Shown: positions 36,970-48,247, counted from the first letter of the stretch. The stretch: 64,000 bases of DNA from Sarcophilus harrisii (GCF_902635505.1 NC_045427.1:517847665-517911664), one strand, 5' to 3'. Notes: a model not told the origin generated them from the sequence alone. Numbers and translations are program-made.

Positions 36970-37588
36970 TGACATTGACATATACCTATTTTTCCCTATT
37001 TGAAATGCTTCCCAATTCTTCTCTCTACCTATTCCTGTCCTTCAAGGTTTAACTCATATTTCTTCTCTTCCATGAAGTCTTCTGGATGAATCCACCTCAC
37101 AGGGAATTCTTCCCATGCAGAGCTCCAATGATATTTGGCATCTTTGCCACTTCTTCAACACTGACCACATATTACCTTATATGTTTAAGTAACTTTTCTT
37201 ATAGCTATTAATAGCAAGGATTTCTTCCTTTAAAAATTACTATTCATATTCTTTGACTGTTTATCAAAGGGGAACCAATTGGGAATAGCTCTTATTCTTA
37301 AAAATTTGAATAATTTTCTTACAGAGTTTGGAAACTAGAACCTTATCAGAGAAACTTGTTGCCAAGATTTTTTTCTCCCCTCAGTAACCCTTTACCTTTT
37401 AATTGTAGTAGCATTGATTGGTTAGTCAGCTTTTCTTGTGTCTATTTTATCTCCTGAAAAGGATAGCCAACCCAGAAGGCAGGGATTGGGTCTTTTTCAT
37501 TTTTGCATAACCCCATTCCCCTCTATTGTAGCACAGGCTAGGGTATAGTCAGTAGATATTCAGGAAATGTTAGTTGAATGATTAATAC
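36970..37588 (+). mobile_element. L2 LINE 3' region, interrupted by an L1 fragment
   Basis: L2 blocks lie at 36990-37205 ('tgaaatgcttcccaattctt', 'ctgtccttcaaggtttaact') and 37445-37588 ('aaggcagggattgggtcttt', 'caggaaatgttagttgaatg'). The L2 ends just five bases before the exon at 37593. Confidence 0.75.
37215..37438 (-). mobile_element. L1 ORF2 fragment inside L2
   Basis: The reverse complement of L1 ORF2: 'tctttgactgtttatcaaag', 'ggggaaccaattgggaatag', 'aaccttatcagagaaacttg'. No clear poly(A) or target duplication was found. Confidence 0.7.
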
Positions 37589-37592
37589 TTAC

Positions 37593-37757
37593 CGGTTCTA
37601 TCTCCATCTGGCTGAGGGAACTTTCAAGTTTATTTACAGAGGGTGTCACTTCTAAGACACTAGACCTGAAATCCAGATTTCCTCTGGTCACATACAAAAC
37701 GAGCTGTGTCAAGGCAAGCTGGTCACTATAAAAAAGTTCAAGGTCTGTTGCCCATAT
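37593..37757 (-). CDS. Coding exon of the unidentified minus-strand gene
   Basis: The exon is 165 nt (55 codons) between acceptor 'cttcctattttgattag' and a strong donor 'CCG|gtaagtatt'. It reads '[20 protein letters not shown]', '[20 protein letters not shown]', '[15 protein letters not shown]'. The first half is a hydrophobic helical region and the second an acidic, Ser-rich linker. Phase is 0 at both ends, so it joins exon 39194-39271 on one side and 27827-27949 on the other without a split codon. The other two frames have stops. Family and function are not recognised. Confidence 0.85.
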
Positions 37758-38319
37758 CTAATCAAAATAGGAAGAAAAAGGAAGAAATGAGACCAATAAA
37801 AAAAAAGGTGAGAATGTGATGGAGCAGATACCTTTCGCTTCCATTTCTACATCATTCAGTTGAGTGATGGAGCTGCCATAAACCCCTAATCAGAACAGTC
37901 AAGATAATCACTGCATTTACAGGAGTGCAAATAACTCAGCAGAGAAAATCGACCCAATTGTCCCATTACCTTATTTGAGGAGAGTTAACTAAATTCAGGA
38001 AAGCTGAGGTAGTCTTTGATTTTTCTGCTCATGGCTGAACATTTCTAAAATGGGTAAAGCAAAGAAATTTCTCAATTCCATTGAGAAAATTGGGTAAAAA
38101 TAAAGTTTAGGGAATTGGTTGGGGTGGGAGTTGTAGGGCAGTGAAATGGAAAGGAGGAAGAGGGCCTGATGCAAAGAATGAACTGCTGTGACAAAGGCCT
38201 CATCCCCTGCTGGAGAAAAGAGCAGAATTGAACCTCCTGTCCTTCTGGTCATGGCTGGCTATAGGAAAAGAAAATGGCCATATGCTCCAAGAATTTCAAT
38301 ATGCCACAGAATGAAAGCA

Positions 38320-38885
38320 CAAGACTCTATGAGTCAGGAAGAGTAGTGCCTAATTATTTCATATCAGCATTGCTATTAATGAGTCTAGCCAGGTCTCTCT
38401 ACTGCACTGTGTCTCCACTTCCTCATCTCTCAAAGGGGAGTAATATCTCTACTACTTGCTCCAAAGGTTTTTCGAGAGATTGAAATGAAAGCACTTTGCC
38501 TCAGTTTCCTGATCTGTATAGTGAACTGGAAAAAGGAATGGAGAACCACTCCAGTGTCTTTGCCAAGAAAGAAACCCCAAAGGGGTCATGAAGAGTCAGA
38601 AATGACTAAAAATGACTGAATAACAACAGAATGAAGGAGTTGGTCTCAATGACTTTTAAAGTCCCTTTTTGTTTTAAATCTACATTATGAGCCTATGCTA
38701 TTCCTTTATTTCCCTCTAAGAACACTGTCTCTGAGGTCAGAGGACAGGGGTTCAAAGCCCACCTTTGATACTTATCTCCAGACCCCTTATACATCTTTTA
38801 CAAAAGGAGGGGATTGAACTTGATGGTCCACGGTCTTTTTTAGTTCTATATCTATGGTTCTGGGATCTCACAAACTACTGCTGTC
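38320..38885 (+). repeat. Three SINE/MIR pieces in tandem
   Basis: 38320-38487 is a MIR core and tail. 38490-38632 is the marsupial SINE 3' half ('gcctcagtttcctgatctgt', 'gtctttgccaagaaagaaac'). 38640-38885 is another SINE ('ggacaggggttcaaagccca', 'gaacttgatggtccacggtc'). Confidence 0.75.
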
Positions 38886-38984
38886 AATATTGCTGAGTGT
38901 ATCAGTTAGGGGGCTTACTGATGAGAGTCATTTTGGATTCTGTGCTGAGACTTAGCAGCTCCCGGATCAGGCTGGGAAGACCAG

Positions 38985-39180
38985 TTCTCAGACTCCATTG
39001 TATAACTCCACCTTGACTAAGTCATCACTCCATGATGTCATTGGTTTTCTGAAAATGAAGCACCATCACCCCACTAACGGAGGCACTGATGTCCTTGGCT
39101 CTTTGAGCAAACTCTCTCTACCAAGGACTAACTAAAGGCAGGAAGTACTAGATGGTCAAAAGCTTGTTCACTGTACTTAG
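38985..39180 (-). repeat. Diverged SINE of the 'gtccttc' family
   Basis: 'atgatgtcattggttttctg' with 'aaaatgaag' is the reverse complement of the family's 5' end. The rest is weak. Confidence 0.45.
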
Positions 39181-39193
39181 CAGTTCGGACTAC

Positions 39194-39271
39194 CTTGAGA
39201 AAAATTTCCCAGAGAAAACGCGATGCCTGTTCTAACTGGAGTGGATTGTAATTAATAATGATGCCCTCTCG
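39194..39271 (-). CDS. Coding exon of the unidentified minus-strand gene
   Basis: The exon is 78 nt (26 codons), acceptor 'gattctagtttcctatag', donor 'AAG|gtagtc'. It reads 'REGIIINYNPLQLEQASRFL' then 'WEIFLK' and continues in phase 0 into '[10 protein letters not shown]' of exon 37593-37757. The donor is weaker than the usual GTAAGT. Four CpGs lie in or at the edge of the exon. The ATG 35 bases upstream (in 'ATGAAAATGGCT') is in another frame, so this is an internal exon and not a first coding exon. Exons further upstream were not found. Confidence 0.72.
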
Positions 39272-39319
39272 CTATAGGAAACTAGAATCTCAGCCATTTT
39301 CATCCAGGACTTGACTGAG

Positions 39320-39415
39320 TGCCCGCCCCCTCTTCGTTGCTAAAAGGCGGGTAGAGCACGTGCCTCACCCGCCAAGGCAGTGTGTTAGCACACGTAGCGC
39401 CTCTGCCCTGCAGTG
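39320..39415. promoter_or_regulatory. Small CpG cluster with CACGTG palindrome
   Basis: A GC-rich patch with about eight CpGs, a 'gcccgccccc' GC-box-like site (39321-39330), and an imperfect 28-bp inverted repeat (39346-39373, 22 of 28 positions symmetric) centred on the E-box CACGTG. A second hairpin 'gtgtgttagcacac' follows at 39380-39393. It lies 50-145 bases upstream of exon 39194-39271 in gene sense. It could be an internal regulatory element or alternative promoter; this is inference. Confidence 0.4.
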
Positions 39416-39419
39416 GCCT

Positions 39420-39925
39420 CCTTTAAAACAAATCTAGCAGTGAGTGACTTGACTAAGCATTGAATGGTAAATGGCATCATTATAAGGATATTAAGAGGTC
39501 AGGCAGTCAAGGCCTCTCACTAAACTGGAGCTAATTTCCGAGTCATATTCACATAGCAATGCCCTTTTTATAATAGCAAATAAATCACATTTGAAACAAT
39601 TGTTAAAAACTAACTGCCAAGTATCTGTTGCAGTATTAAATATCCTATTTGTCAACTTAAATATTTTCTGCTGCATTGTGTAAAATGCAAATCAGGTGGG
39701 GACAGCTGCTTTCCCTTCAGAATAAAGTGAACTTTCCATTCTTACAAGGCAGGCAATTTTCTGAGAGTCTGGTCAAACTTTGTGAAGCTCTTGCTAAGGG
39801 TGAGGTTGCATTTCACAACAAACACTTGAGTTGACTGCAAAGCAAATTAGCTTTGGAGGGATTTGCCTTTTTTTTTTTTTTTACTGCACATTAATTTTAT
39901 ATTCTTATTTCATATTTGCCCAACA
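39420..39925. other. No assigned feature
   Basis: AT-rich sequence upstream of the CpG cluster, containing a T-run at 39869-39881. Confidence 0.35.
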
Positions 39926-39929
39926 CTTG

Positions 39930-40200
39930 GAAGCTTTTTTATTCCAAAGCATTTTCATACATGTTGTTTCTTTTGATCTTCACCAAAACATCTTTTCATC
40001 CATTCCATTCCCACCCTATCTTTTGCCCTCACCCCCATCAAAGCAGAGCAGTGGGGAGGGGGCTATTACTATAATTCTTATTTCATAGATAAGGAGATTA
40101 AATTTTTTCAGATTAAGTGACTTGACAAAGTACTCTGTAATATGGGGATGAGAACCTAGTCTTTTGCTACTAAGCCTGAACTTTCTATTAAACCACATCA
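39930..40200 (-). repeat. MIR, expanded internally
   Basis: 'ccaaagcattttcatacatg', 'atttcatagataaggagatt', 'attaagtgacttgacaaagt' and 'ctaagcctgaactttctatt' are reverse MIR. Confidence 0.75.
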
Positions 40201-40837
40201 TCTTTCATCAAATCATAATTAAAACAGAAAGGAAATCTCAAGCCTTTTCTTCATCATTTCCAGTTGGAAATCTAATATGCCATCAGGAGACCACCGCTCA
40301 GTCACTTAGCGATGATAACGAAATCTTTTTCACATCAAAAGCAAGGTTTCAGGGTTTCATTGAAATTGTCCACCTTACTTATGGGTAAAAATGTGTCTAT
40401 AGAAAGTGGGCTACATTTAGACCTGGAGAACTGGTTTCAAATACCACTTCTATTTTCTAATGTGTGGTTTTGGTTAAGTCACTTTATACCTCACAAGATA
40501 TCTTGGGATTTATGGGCCAGATTTTTTTTTTTTAAGGAACATACTTTAAACCCAAATCACTCTGGTTTTCACTGATTGGCCAATAAGTCCTAGGCCAAAT
40601 CTCATTTGGTCATTATTTGGTCTTTTAATGGTTCAGAGTGAATGTAAGCAGCAATTGTTTCTGTTTTGACTAGAAACTCTAAAAGTCTTTCCCTCCCAGA
40701 TAGATTTTCCCCCCACTAGTTTAAAAGGATGTTCTTTGTCTCATTTCTTACCTAGCTTTAATTACTGAATGGGCATTGCTTCTTACAAACTGAGATCTGT
40801 TAAAGGCTTTAGCTTAAAAAGGACTAAGTCTCTCACT

Positions 40838-41026
40838 GCATCCAGGACCATCTCCAGTCATCCTGATCTATGCCTTGCCACTGGACCCAGATGTCTCCAG
40901 AGGAAAAAGGGAAGCTAGTAACTTTGCACCGCCCTCTCTCACTGAAATCCAACTCACTTGTAAGTCATGGCACTTCTTCCCTAATGTCATAGCACCCTTC
41001 CAAAATGTAGGACAAACAACAATAAT
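40838..41026 (-). repeat. Marsupial SINE of the 'gtccttc' family, full length
   Basis: The reverse complement shows 'accatctccagtcatcctga', 'ccactggacccagatgtctc', 'ctttgcaccgccctctctca' and 'ggacaaacaacaataa'. Confidence 0.88.
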
Positions 41027-41036
41027 TAAGCTTTGG

Positions 41037-41195
41037 TTTTCTCCTCAGTAAAATGAAGGGTTGAACTAGATGCTATGTAAGATATCCTTTTAGTTCTAGA
41101 CTTATGAAACTACTATTTTCTCCTCAGTAAAATGAAGGGTTGAAATAGATGCAATGTAAGATACCCTTTTCGTTCTGGACTTAATGAAACTACTA
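41037..41195 (+). repeat. 79-bp tandem duplication of a SINE tail
   Basis: Copy 1 (41037-41115) and copy 2 (41116-41195) both read 'ttttctcctcagtaaaatga', 'agggttga', then 'tgtaagata', 'ccttt' and 'gaaactactat', with a handful of differences. The unit is a CORE-SINE tail including the downstream flank, so the copy was made after the SINE inserted. Confidence 0.9.
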
Positions 41196-41439
41196 TGTAA
41201 AAATAATCTATATCATAACTGCTATTTTTGCACAATCACTACAACATTCATGATATGTTTACAAGTCTCCTTCTCTGGGTCCCTCTACAGCCATTATCCT
41301 ACGATAATGTTCAAACAAAGCAACTACCCTGAGCTCCTGAGCTTAAGGACCTTTCTGCTAGGGAGATCTGAAGACAGAACTGCTCAGTGATCTGAGGAAG
41401 AAGAAAAACTAACAAAACAATCAGCAAACTCAGGTGAAG

Positions 41440-41680
41440 TCATTTAGAGACCATGTTTCCTAGTGGAGAGAGGATCAGTTTTGAAGTCAGAAAGATCTAG
41501 TTTCAAACTTTGTCTTGATGTATATGAGTTGTGTGACCATAGGAAAGTCATTTGATCTGAATCTCAGCTTCTGTGTCTATAAGACAGAGAGCATGATTGT
41601 GCCACCTACTTAAGGGGATTGTTATGAGGAAATGTTCTGTGAACCTTGAAATACTACAGATATGGGAATGATGATGGTGG
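41440..41680 (+). repeat. MIR/marsupial SINE
   Basis: 'gtttcctagtggagagagga', 'gttttgaagtcagaaagatc' and 'ggggattgttatgaggaaat' are in order. Confidence 0.78.
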
Positions 41681-41699
41681 GTAAAAGTGTTAGGGAAGT

Positions 41700-42590
41700 A
41701 TGGAAGAGAAAGGTGAATGCAGCAATTTCAAATATCTACCTTTTAGCCTTATAAAAATGTGGAAACAGGGCCCTATGAGGCCACAGTGAAAATGAAGCTT
41801 TAATATTCAATCTCTACTTCCCAATAGAGATTTTGTGCACTCTTATAGTTAAAGCTGGTTCTAGGCATAATTGTGAATTATGAATCCCCACTTCTTTATC
41901 AAGTATCGTTTGCTGCTAAGAACTCATACCATACCACCTCATCCGCTTTTTTTGGGCAGTATCCCATACAGTGTTCCTTCCTCCATTCTGATTTTTTTTT
42001 TCTGTCCTATATTCTCAGGACTCTTTTTCTCTATTCTAGAACTGACAAAATGATAATGTATTAATGTCTCTTAATGAGCTGCTCCTCCCTAGAAGAAGTA
42101 TTTGTATTTTAACGGGGACCTTCTGGAGACAATATCAATGTAAGAGCTCCTATTAAAATGTAAATTTTTAGGCATATTTAAAAGAATCTAGTAACAGTCA
42201 TTTTTAAACCCATGGGAGGCTGAAGCTTGAAACATTCACAGGCAAATGAACCTTTGGTGTTTCTCAAATCATATTATATGAAATAGTCAACTTTGCCTAT
42301 GCAGTAGAGTCAAACCCAAGTACAAAATATGAGTTTTATTTGATTTCTCTAAGTTAAAAAAATTGGCTTTGTTTTCTGAGTCAGGTGGAAAAGGCTAAAT
42401 TGGATGTTTGGTCATCTGAAGAGTATTCAGTGAGGGGGTATAGGAAAGTCCCTTATGGTCAAGTTCCCTCTTATTCTACCATTCCACTGCAATTTTGGTG
42501 CCAGTTATTGATGAAGGATCCTTCATCAGCTCAGCTGACTTTTTCTTCAGAAGTATGTTGTATGGAGCCACTTTGCTAGGATTCTAGCCT
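41700..42590. other. No assigned feature
   Basis: Unique-looking DNA. Plus-strand open frames at 41873-42064 and 42385-42579 have no splice support. Confidence 0.35.
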
Positions 42591-42596
42591 CTTGTC

Positions 42597-42850
42597 ATCA
42601 AGCATTTATTAAATGCTTACTGTGTACCAAGTACTGGGTTAATCTCTGGAGGTACAAAGAAAGGTAAAGGCTAGCCACTGCTCTCAAGAACCTCACAGTT
42701 TAATAGGGGAGACCATGGACAAACAACTATGTACAGACAAAATATGGATAGGATAAAATTGGAAGTCTCAGAAAGAAAGCCCAAAAGATTAAGAAAGATG
42801 AAAGTTTTCTTCAAAGTTAGGACTTCTGCTAAAATGTGAAAGAAACCAAG
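42597..42850 (-). mobile_element. L2 LINE, 3' end
   Basis: 'aagcatttattaaatgctta', 'ggaggtacaaagaaaggtaa', 'acctcacagtttaatagggg' and 'ggacaaacaactatgtacag' are the reverse of the L2 3' end. Confidence 0.85.
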
Positions 42851-43200
42851 GAAGCTAGAGATGTGAGAACAGAGATGGAGACAGTGAGAGATAGAGACAC
42901 AGAGAAAAAAAAGAAGAGATATACAGAGAAAGGGGGGGTGAGAAGGGAAAAAAAAGGAAGGGAAGGAAGGGGAAGAGAAGGAAGAGAGAGACACAGAGAG
43001 ACAGACACACACAGAGAGAACAAAGAGAAACAGAGACAGAGAGAGTAATGGGTATGAAGGATAGTTAGTGAATACACTCACTTAGCATTAGGTGATGTAG
43101 TCTCTTGTTCAAAGACCAGAAGGAGACCAGTGTCTCTGGATTGTAAAGTGAATGTGTGTGTATATGTATGTGTGTGTATGTGTGTGTGTGTATACATAAA
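42851..43200. repeat. GA-rich low complexity, then TG-rich tract
   Basis: 42851-43047 is an impure purine strand (GAGA/GGAA) that stays open in several frames because of composition only. 43153-43195 is an imperfect TG/TATG tract. Confidence 0.9.
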
Positions 43201-43709
43201 TATATTTATGCTTAACTGTATATCTTGCTTGATATAGGTGAGGGGCAGAAAAGGGGAAAAAAGTGTATAACAGAAAACCAAAGAAAACCTCTAAGGAAGC
43301 AAAGAAAAGGTGGGTAGTTCTGAAAACAATGTGTTCTATTATAATATAGACTTTCTTGAAATGGAAATTTATTGTTAAATATTTTGAATCTTTTCATGTT
43401 TTGCTATGCACATAACAATGCTTTATTTTCTTTTTGTTTTTTTCTATTTTGCATTCATTTTAAATAAATACATTAAAAAAGAAAAAGAAAAGAAAAAGAA
43501 GAATGTTTTTCTTCCTCCTTCTTAACTTTCTAGAAAATTAGGACTCTTCATATCAATTCACAGACTTTCTCTAAAGAATTTCAAAGGATTTTCCTCCAGT
43601 CCTGATTTTCTACTCATATTCCTTACAGAGGAAACGTCTTTATGTGTAGAATGAAAGCTACAATAATGTATACAAATTTATATATACATATATAATTATC
43701 TGTAATATG

Positions 43710-43713
<4 letters not shown>

Positions 43714-43752
<39 letters not shown>
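43714..43752. repeat. (TA)n microsatellite
   Basis: About 19 TA units, with degenerate TA sequence before them. Confidence 0.97.
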
Positions 43753-43754
<2 letters not shown>

Positions 43755-44024
43755 AAATTACATACTAAGAATACTTAGTTTCTGAAATGCTGCTTTCTTT
43801 TGTGAGGGAATGGGACACCATAATATCTGATTCCTCTACCCCAGAATGCCTCCCCCTCCTCCTCTCTCCTATTCCAAACTCTAGCCATCCTTCAAAGTCC
43901 AGCTTGGAGTTTTGTTATTTATTACACAGCACTTTCTGGCCACTGAAGTGCCATATTCATTATTCCTTTCATAGAACTCCTGTTGTACTTAAGATTCAGA
44001 AACATCTAGTTTATTTATATTTTT

Positions 44025-44150
44025 AAAAACAATTATTTTTATTTTCAGCTCCAAATTGTCTCCTTCTTTCTACCTTTCCCTCACCGATTGAGAAGACAAG
44101 AAATGATACCTATTACACATGATGTCCAGCTTACAGTGATGTAATTACTC
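44025..44150 (-). mobile_element. L1 3' UTR fragment
   Basis: 'cagctccaaattgtctcctt' with 'gagaagacaagaaatgatac' and 'attacacatgatgtcc' matches the reverse of the same 3' UTR seen at 51200. Confidence 0.6.
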
Positions 44151-44159
44151 TCTAAATGC

Positions 44160-45155
44160 TTCATGTTTGCATGTTAAGTTTCTCCAGGTAGGCTATAAGC
44201 TCCATGAAGACAGGGACTGTGACTTAAGCATAGGATGAATAGTGTTGTGGTCAACACATCTTGGGACAAGCATTACTTATCACCTCTTTCCCTCTAAATA
44301 CCCACAGTCTTATACTTATATTCTTTATAGTAAAGGACACATTATAGGGGTTATTGAAACCCTACTAATTAACTGACTAAATGATTAGGGATAGCATTTT
44401 TTCTCTCTCTGAAACAATCTATACTTATTTACTTAAAAGACTGAACTAGAATGCTAAGGAGATTCCCAATGAGGTTTTAAACTGGGAGAGAAAGGAGTGT
44501 GGTTAGAATGGTGACCACTTTCTGGTTTCTTCTTTTGGGCTCCTGGGGACTTTGACAGGAAAACCTGTTTCCACTGCATTGATCAGCTTTTCACTGTGCA
44601 TATCAATGAGTAGAATCAATGAAGCTGGGATGGCAGACTAGGCAGCTGGAGTGGAGAGGGAAAGGAGGATCTGAAATCACAACTATTTACACAAGTTTTA
44701 AGGAAGCACATAGAACCAAAGGCAGAAGGGAGGGTAAAGGAACACTTTCTAACATCCTTCTCTTAAGGCCTGGAGAGGCCCATCTTTCCTATCTAGGCTT
44801 CAGGCATTGAAATTGCAAGGAAACAGGTTGTTGCCAGTACAAAGACTTTTTTCTCACCTATTGGTTCTCTAATTTGGGGAGGAAAAGATTTAGGAGACTA
44901 GAAGAGAGGAAGGGTAGACAAGGATCACTTTCTGAGATTCTCTGATTACCACTGGGACCCGTTTTTGGATTTACCTTGAGTTGCAGATGAGCACTGGCTC
45001 TCTGGGGGCTCATATCTATGTTGGACACAGTTCCTCATTAAAGGCTACTGTCCTAAGGGTCCCAGTCTCATTCATTCTCTTTGCAAACCCTGTTTTAACC
45101 TGGCCTGAGATAGTTATTTGGTTATACATATGGAATTGGAAGTTCCCCCTTCCCC
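44160..45155. other. Mostly unassigned
   Basis: 'gctccatgaagacagggact' at 44200 is an L2 3' fragment. The remainder shows no exon or repeat that I recognise. Confidence 0.4.
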
Positions 45156-45159
45156 TTTC

Positions 45160-45268
45160 ATTTTGAAGATGAGGATACTGAGAGTCAGGGAAATTAAGTG
45201 ACTTGATTTGAGTAATACAACTAGGGTCAGAGGCAGGATCTGAATCCAGGTCATTTCATTATGGCAGC
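45160..45268 (-). repeat. MIR fragment
   Basis: 'gatgaggatactgagagtca' and 'ggcaggatctgaatccaggt' are reverse MIR. Confidence 0.7.
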
Positions 45269-45469
45269 CTGAGCTTTTCTCACTCCTCTTTGGCTTGCTA
45301 TGTTGTCAAATCCATCTTATTCTAGGTCAGAGCAGACTGCGAGTAAATAAAATGAGCAAAACATCTCACTCTTAGCAAAGTGGAACATGGAGGAAATGAC
45401 TCCGAACAAACAAAGACAAGGAATCAGATTCTTGGAGCTCTTTATGGTTTACAAAGTGCATCCTTCACA

Positions 45470-45565
45470 AGAACCTGAAAAGTGAGGGATAGATATATGT
45501 ATAATAAGGGGATTGGACTGGATGACCTCCAAAGACCTTTCCAGATTGAATTTCAACATCCTAGG
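45470..45565 (+). repeat. SINE 3' tail
   Basis: 'ggggattggactggatgacc' and 'tccaaagacctttccagatt' form the tail. Confidence 0.65.
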
Positions 45566-45981
45566 CTCCCTGTGAGTTTTGGGAGTCAGTCTATGAATAT
45601 CCTTGGTTGAAAAATGCATTAGTTTGGAGCCAGTTTGGTGATGAGCTGCTCAGCCTAAGTTAGTCTGGTTTTCAGATGATGGGTATTCAGTTCATCCCTG
45701 TACCTGACTGTACTCAGAGGTTTGCTGACCCTGGCAGGGCTCATGAGATGCTGATACAACACTTGAGAATCTGGGGTGGGTCTCGGGATGATTGCACTGC
45801 AGCAGCACTTCTGGGAAGTGGGGAAAAGATTATTTACTTTTTCACTTTGGGAGAAATTGAGGCTTAAAGAGATTAAACTAGTAAGTAGCTTGTTAGTAAT
45901 TCATAAGTAGTTACCATTGTTGCAATTAGATGGTATCAACAGCAGTAAGCAACAACTCAGATCTATATCAGCCATTATGAA

Positions 45982-46380
45982 AGAGAACCCTTAACATTTA
46001 TTTATTTTTAATTTTAAAATTTTTCTTCTTATTTTTTTTTTGTTGAGGCCATTTTTAAATTTTTGAATCAGTACAGAGAAATAGAAAGCTAGTTTTAAAC
46101 CTTGTACTTCAGCCTGAATGCTGGGTCTTACACTTAATGCTTATGTAATAGTGATAAAGCAGTGTCTTTGCTTTTTACTTTTCTTCTTTTATAATGTGAG
46201 GGTCTGGACTCATTGATGTTCAATATTCTATAAGTTTTTTATTTATTTTTATCACTTTTTATTTACAAGATATATGCATGGGTAATTTTTCAGTATTGAC
46301 CCTTGCAAAACCTTCTGTTCCAACTTTTCCCCTCCTTGCCCCCACCCCCTCCCCAGGTGGCAGAGCCCTTAACATTTATA
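45982..46380 (-). mobile_element. L1 3' end with flanking duplication, mixed interior
   Basis: 46230-46361 is a minus-strand L1 3' UTR ('atatatgcatgggtaatttt', 'ccaacttttcccctccttgc'). The flanks 'agagaacccttaacattta' (45982-46000) and 'agagcccttaacattta' (46364-46380) look like one target site. The part between 46000 and 46230 is not L1 3' UTR (it contains a SINE-like 'ggtctggactcattgatgtt'), so the event was complex or followed by a second insertion. Confidence 0.6.
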
Positions 46381-46384
46381 TCAG

Positions 46385-47003
46385 AAAAGCACCTTTATGG
46401 CCATCTAGTCCAACTTCCTTATTGAGGAAACTGAAGCTCAGAAAGCCCCCACTGGTAACTCTTTCTTGCATAGGCCCTGCCTCATATATCTAGTCATCCC
46501 CAATTTCTCATTCCTTTTGTTGGAGGCACTGAAGGCTAATGTTAAAATACAGGTGTTCTTGGGGAGGTATAAAGGGTATAGAAATGGTTAGGCAGACAAT
46601 CAAGCCGCTATCAGTCATTAACATGTTAACATAAATTAGGTGATCAGTTTAGTCCTAGCAGAGAAGAGGACCCTAGGGAGATTGGAGGCAAGGGAGAAAG
46701 GGAGAAGTGAAGGGGAGAGGGACCCTGCGCAGCTGGGGGGCAGGAGGAAGATATTGTTCGTGGAGGTTTGGGTTCCAAAGGAGAATAACCATGTGCTGAC
46801 ATGGGGAAGCAGAATGACGAAGAGCCCAAGTCCATAGTGCCGTCTCAATGTGCCCCATCCAAGATGTGGAGGCAGCCAGACAGAGGGGACAGAGAGCAAG
46901 GTCAGAACTGGGCTCCATCACTAAGTGGTACATGGCAGTGGCCCCTTCTTGGTTCTGGCTTTGCCCAGGCTTAAATCAATCGCTTCAGACGGCCGCTGAG
47001 GAA
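46385..47003. other. GC-richer unassigned stretch
   Basis: A short SINE piece lies at 46385-46470 ('ctagtccaacttccttattg'). 46640-46990 is purine-rich and GC-richer than its surroundings, and open on both strands, but has no splice signals in phase. Confidence 0.35.
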
Positions 47004-47007
47004 TCTT

Positions 47008-47235
47008 GTAAGTGGTGCAGTAGATAGAGCAGTGGGCATGGAGTCAGAAATACCCAAGTTCAAAACTGGCCTCAGACACTTACTGTGGGACCTGGGCACG
47101 TCACTTGACCTTTTCTGCCTCAATCGGTCAGATGTAAAATGAGTTAGAGAAAGGAATGGAAACCCATTCCAGTATCTGCCAAGAAAATCCCAAATGGGTC
47201 ACAAAGAGTTCGATATGACAGAACAACAACAATTT
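47008..47235 (+). repeat. Marsupial tRNA-type SINE
   Basis: 'agtggtgcagtagatagagc', 'agtgggcatggagtcagaaa', 'gtcacttgaccttttctgcc', 'gggtcacaaagagttcgata', 'acaacaacaa'. Confidence 0.92.
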
Positions 47236-47417
47236 GGATTGCTTCAATTCTCCAGTTTCTGGTACCTAGAGAGGCCTGATCAAAAGCTAGAGAACCAGAA
47301 TCCAAAGTCTTTAATTCCACCATATAGACTGAGGCTGGTATGGCTGGTGGGGAGAACTGGTTTTAAAGAGTAAGAACTAGAGCTAAAAGCAATAACTTAG
47401 ATCAGGGTTCCAGAATG

Positions 47418-47668
47418 GATAGGTGGTGCAGTGGGTAGAATACCAGAACTGGAGTCAGAAAGGTTCATGCTCCTGAGTTCAAATCCAGCCTCAGACACTT
47501 CCTAGCGGTATGACTCTGGGCAAGTCACTTTACCCTGTTTGCCTTAGTTTCCTCATCTGTAAAATGAACTGTAAAAGGAAATGGCAAACTACTTTGCCAA
47601 AAACAAACAAACAGCTCCAAATAGGTTCAGGAAGAGTCATACAACTAAAATGACTCAACGACAACGGC
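47418..47668 (+). repeat. Marsupial tRNA-type SINE
   Basis: 'gataggtggtgcagtgggta', 'gagttcaaatccagcctcag', 'gggcaagtcactttaccctg', 'gactcaacgacaacg'. It is a second, nearly complete copy, 180 bases after the previous one. Confidence 0.93.
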
Positions 47669-48247
47669 TTTAGGAGAAGCACCGAGCACCAGATTTAGGG
47701 GCAGAGTCCAATTTTATCCCACAAGCACCTGTTAAACATCTACCATGTTTAGACACATAACAGCCCTGGATCTGCCACTTACTTACTACCTGTGTGATCT
47801 AGGGAAAGTGACATCACATCCTTGGTGATGTGTAGGACCCTTATTGGTAAAATGAATGGGCTATTCTGTAGGAGCTCTAGCCTAGTCACTAGACAAGTGA
47901 ACCCTATGGATCCCTTCTCAGAATGTTTTAAAATATTCAGCCAGGTCCTAATTAGTGCACATAAAGAATACCCTACAATAGTAACATGTATTTCAATATG
48001 CAGTATTAGAAGTTATAATTATAGTAAAAATATGGTCATTTGTTCTAGCCCTGTGGCAATATGCAATGAAGATCTGAATAATGCAGTCACTTCTGGGGAT
48101 TCTTTATTGGTATTAATCAGAACCTAACTGTATATAATCCACAAGATTACAAAGTAAACCAATTATATTGAAGTACAGTTATCAAAATATTGATAAAAAC
48201 AACTGCATGGGCCCAAGTTTAGATTCCCTGCTAGAGAGAAAAATAGA

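Noticed and set aside
40751-40800. Minus-strand piece ending in a strong donor ('GCTAG|gtaagaaa') considered as the exon before 39271
   Set aside because: In the phase needed for the next exon it contains in-frame stops; it could only be untranslated.
42671-43081. 136-codon minus-strand frame rich in Ser, Phe and Leu
   Set aside because: It is the translation of a GA-rich low-complexity tract joined to an L2 3' end.
45660-45800. Stretch with words loosely like 7SL RNA ('cctgtacctgactgtactca')
   Set aside because: Base order beyond about 20 positions does not follow 7SL, and no secondary structure could be matched.
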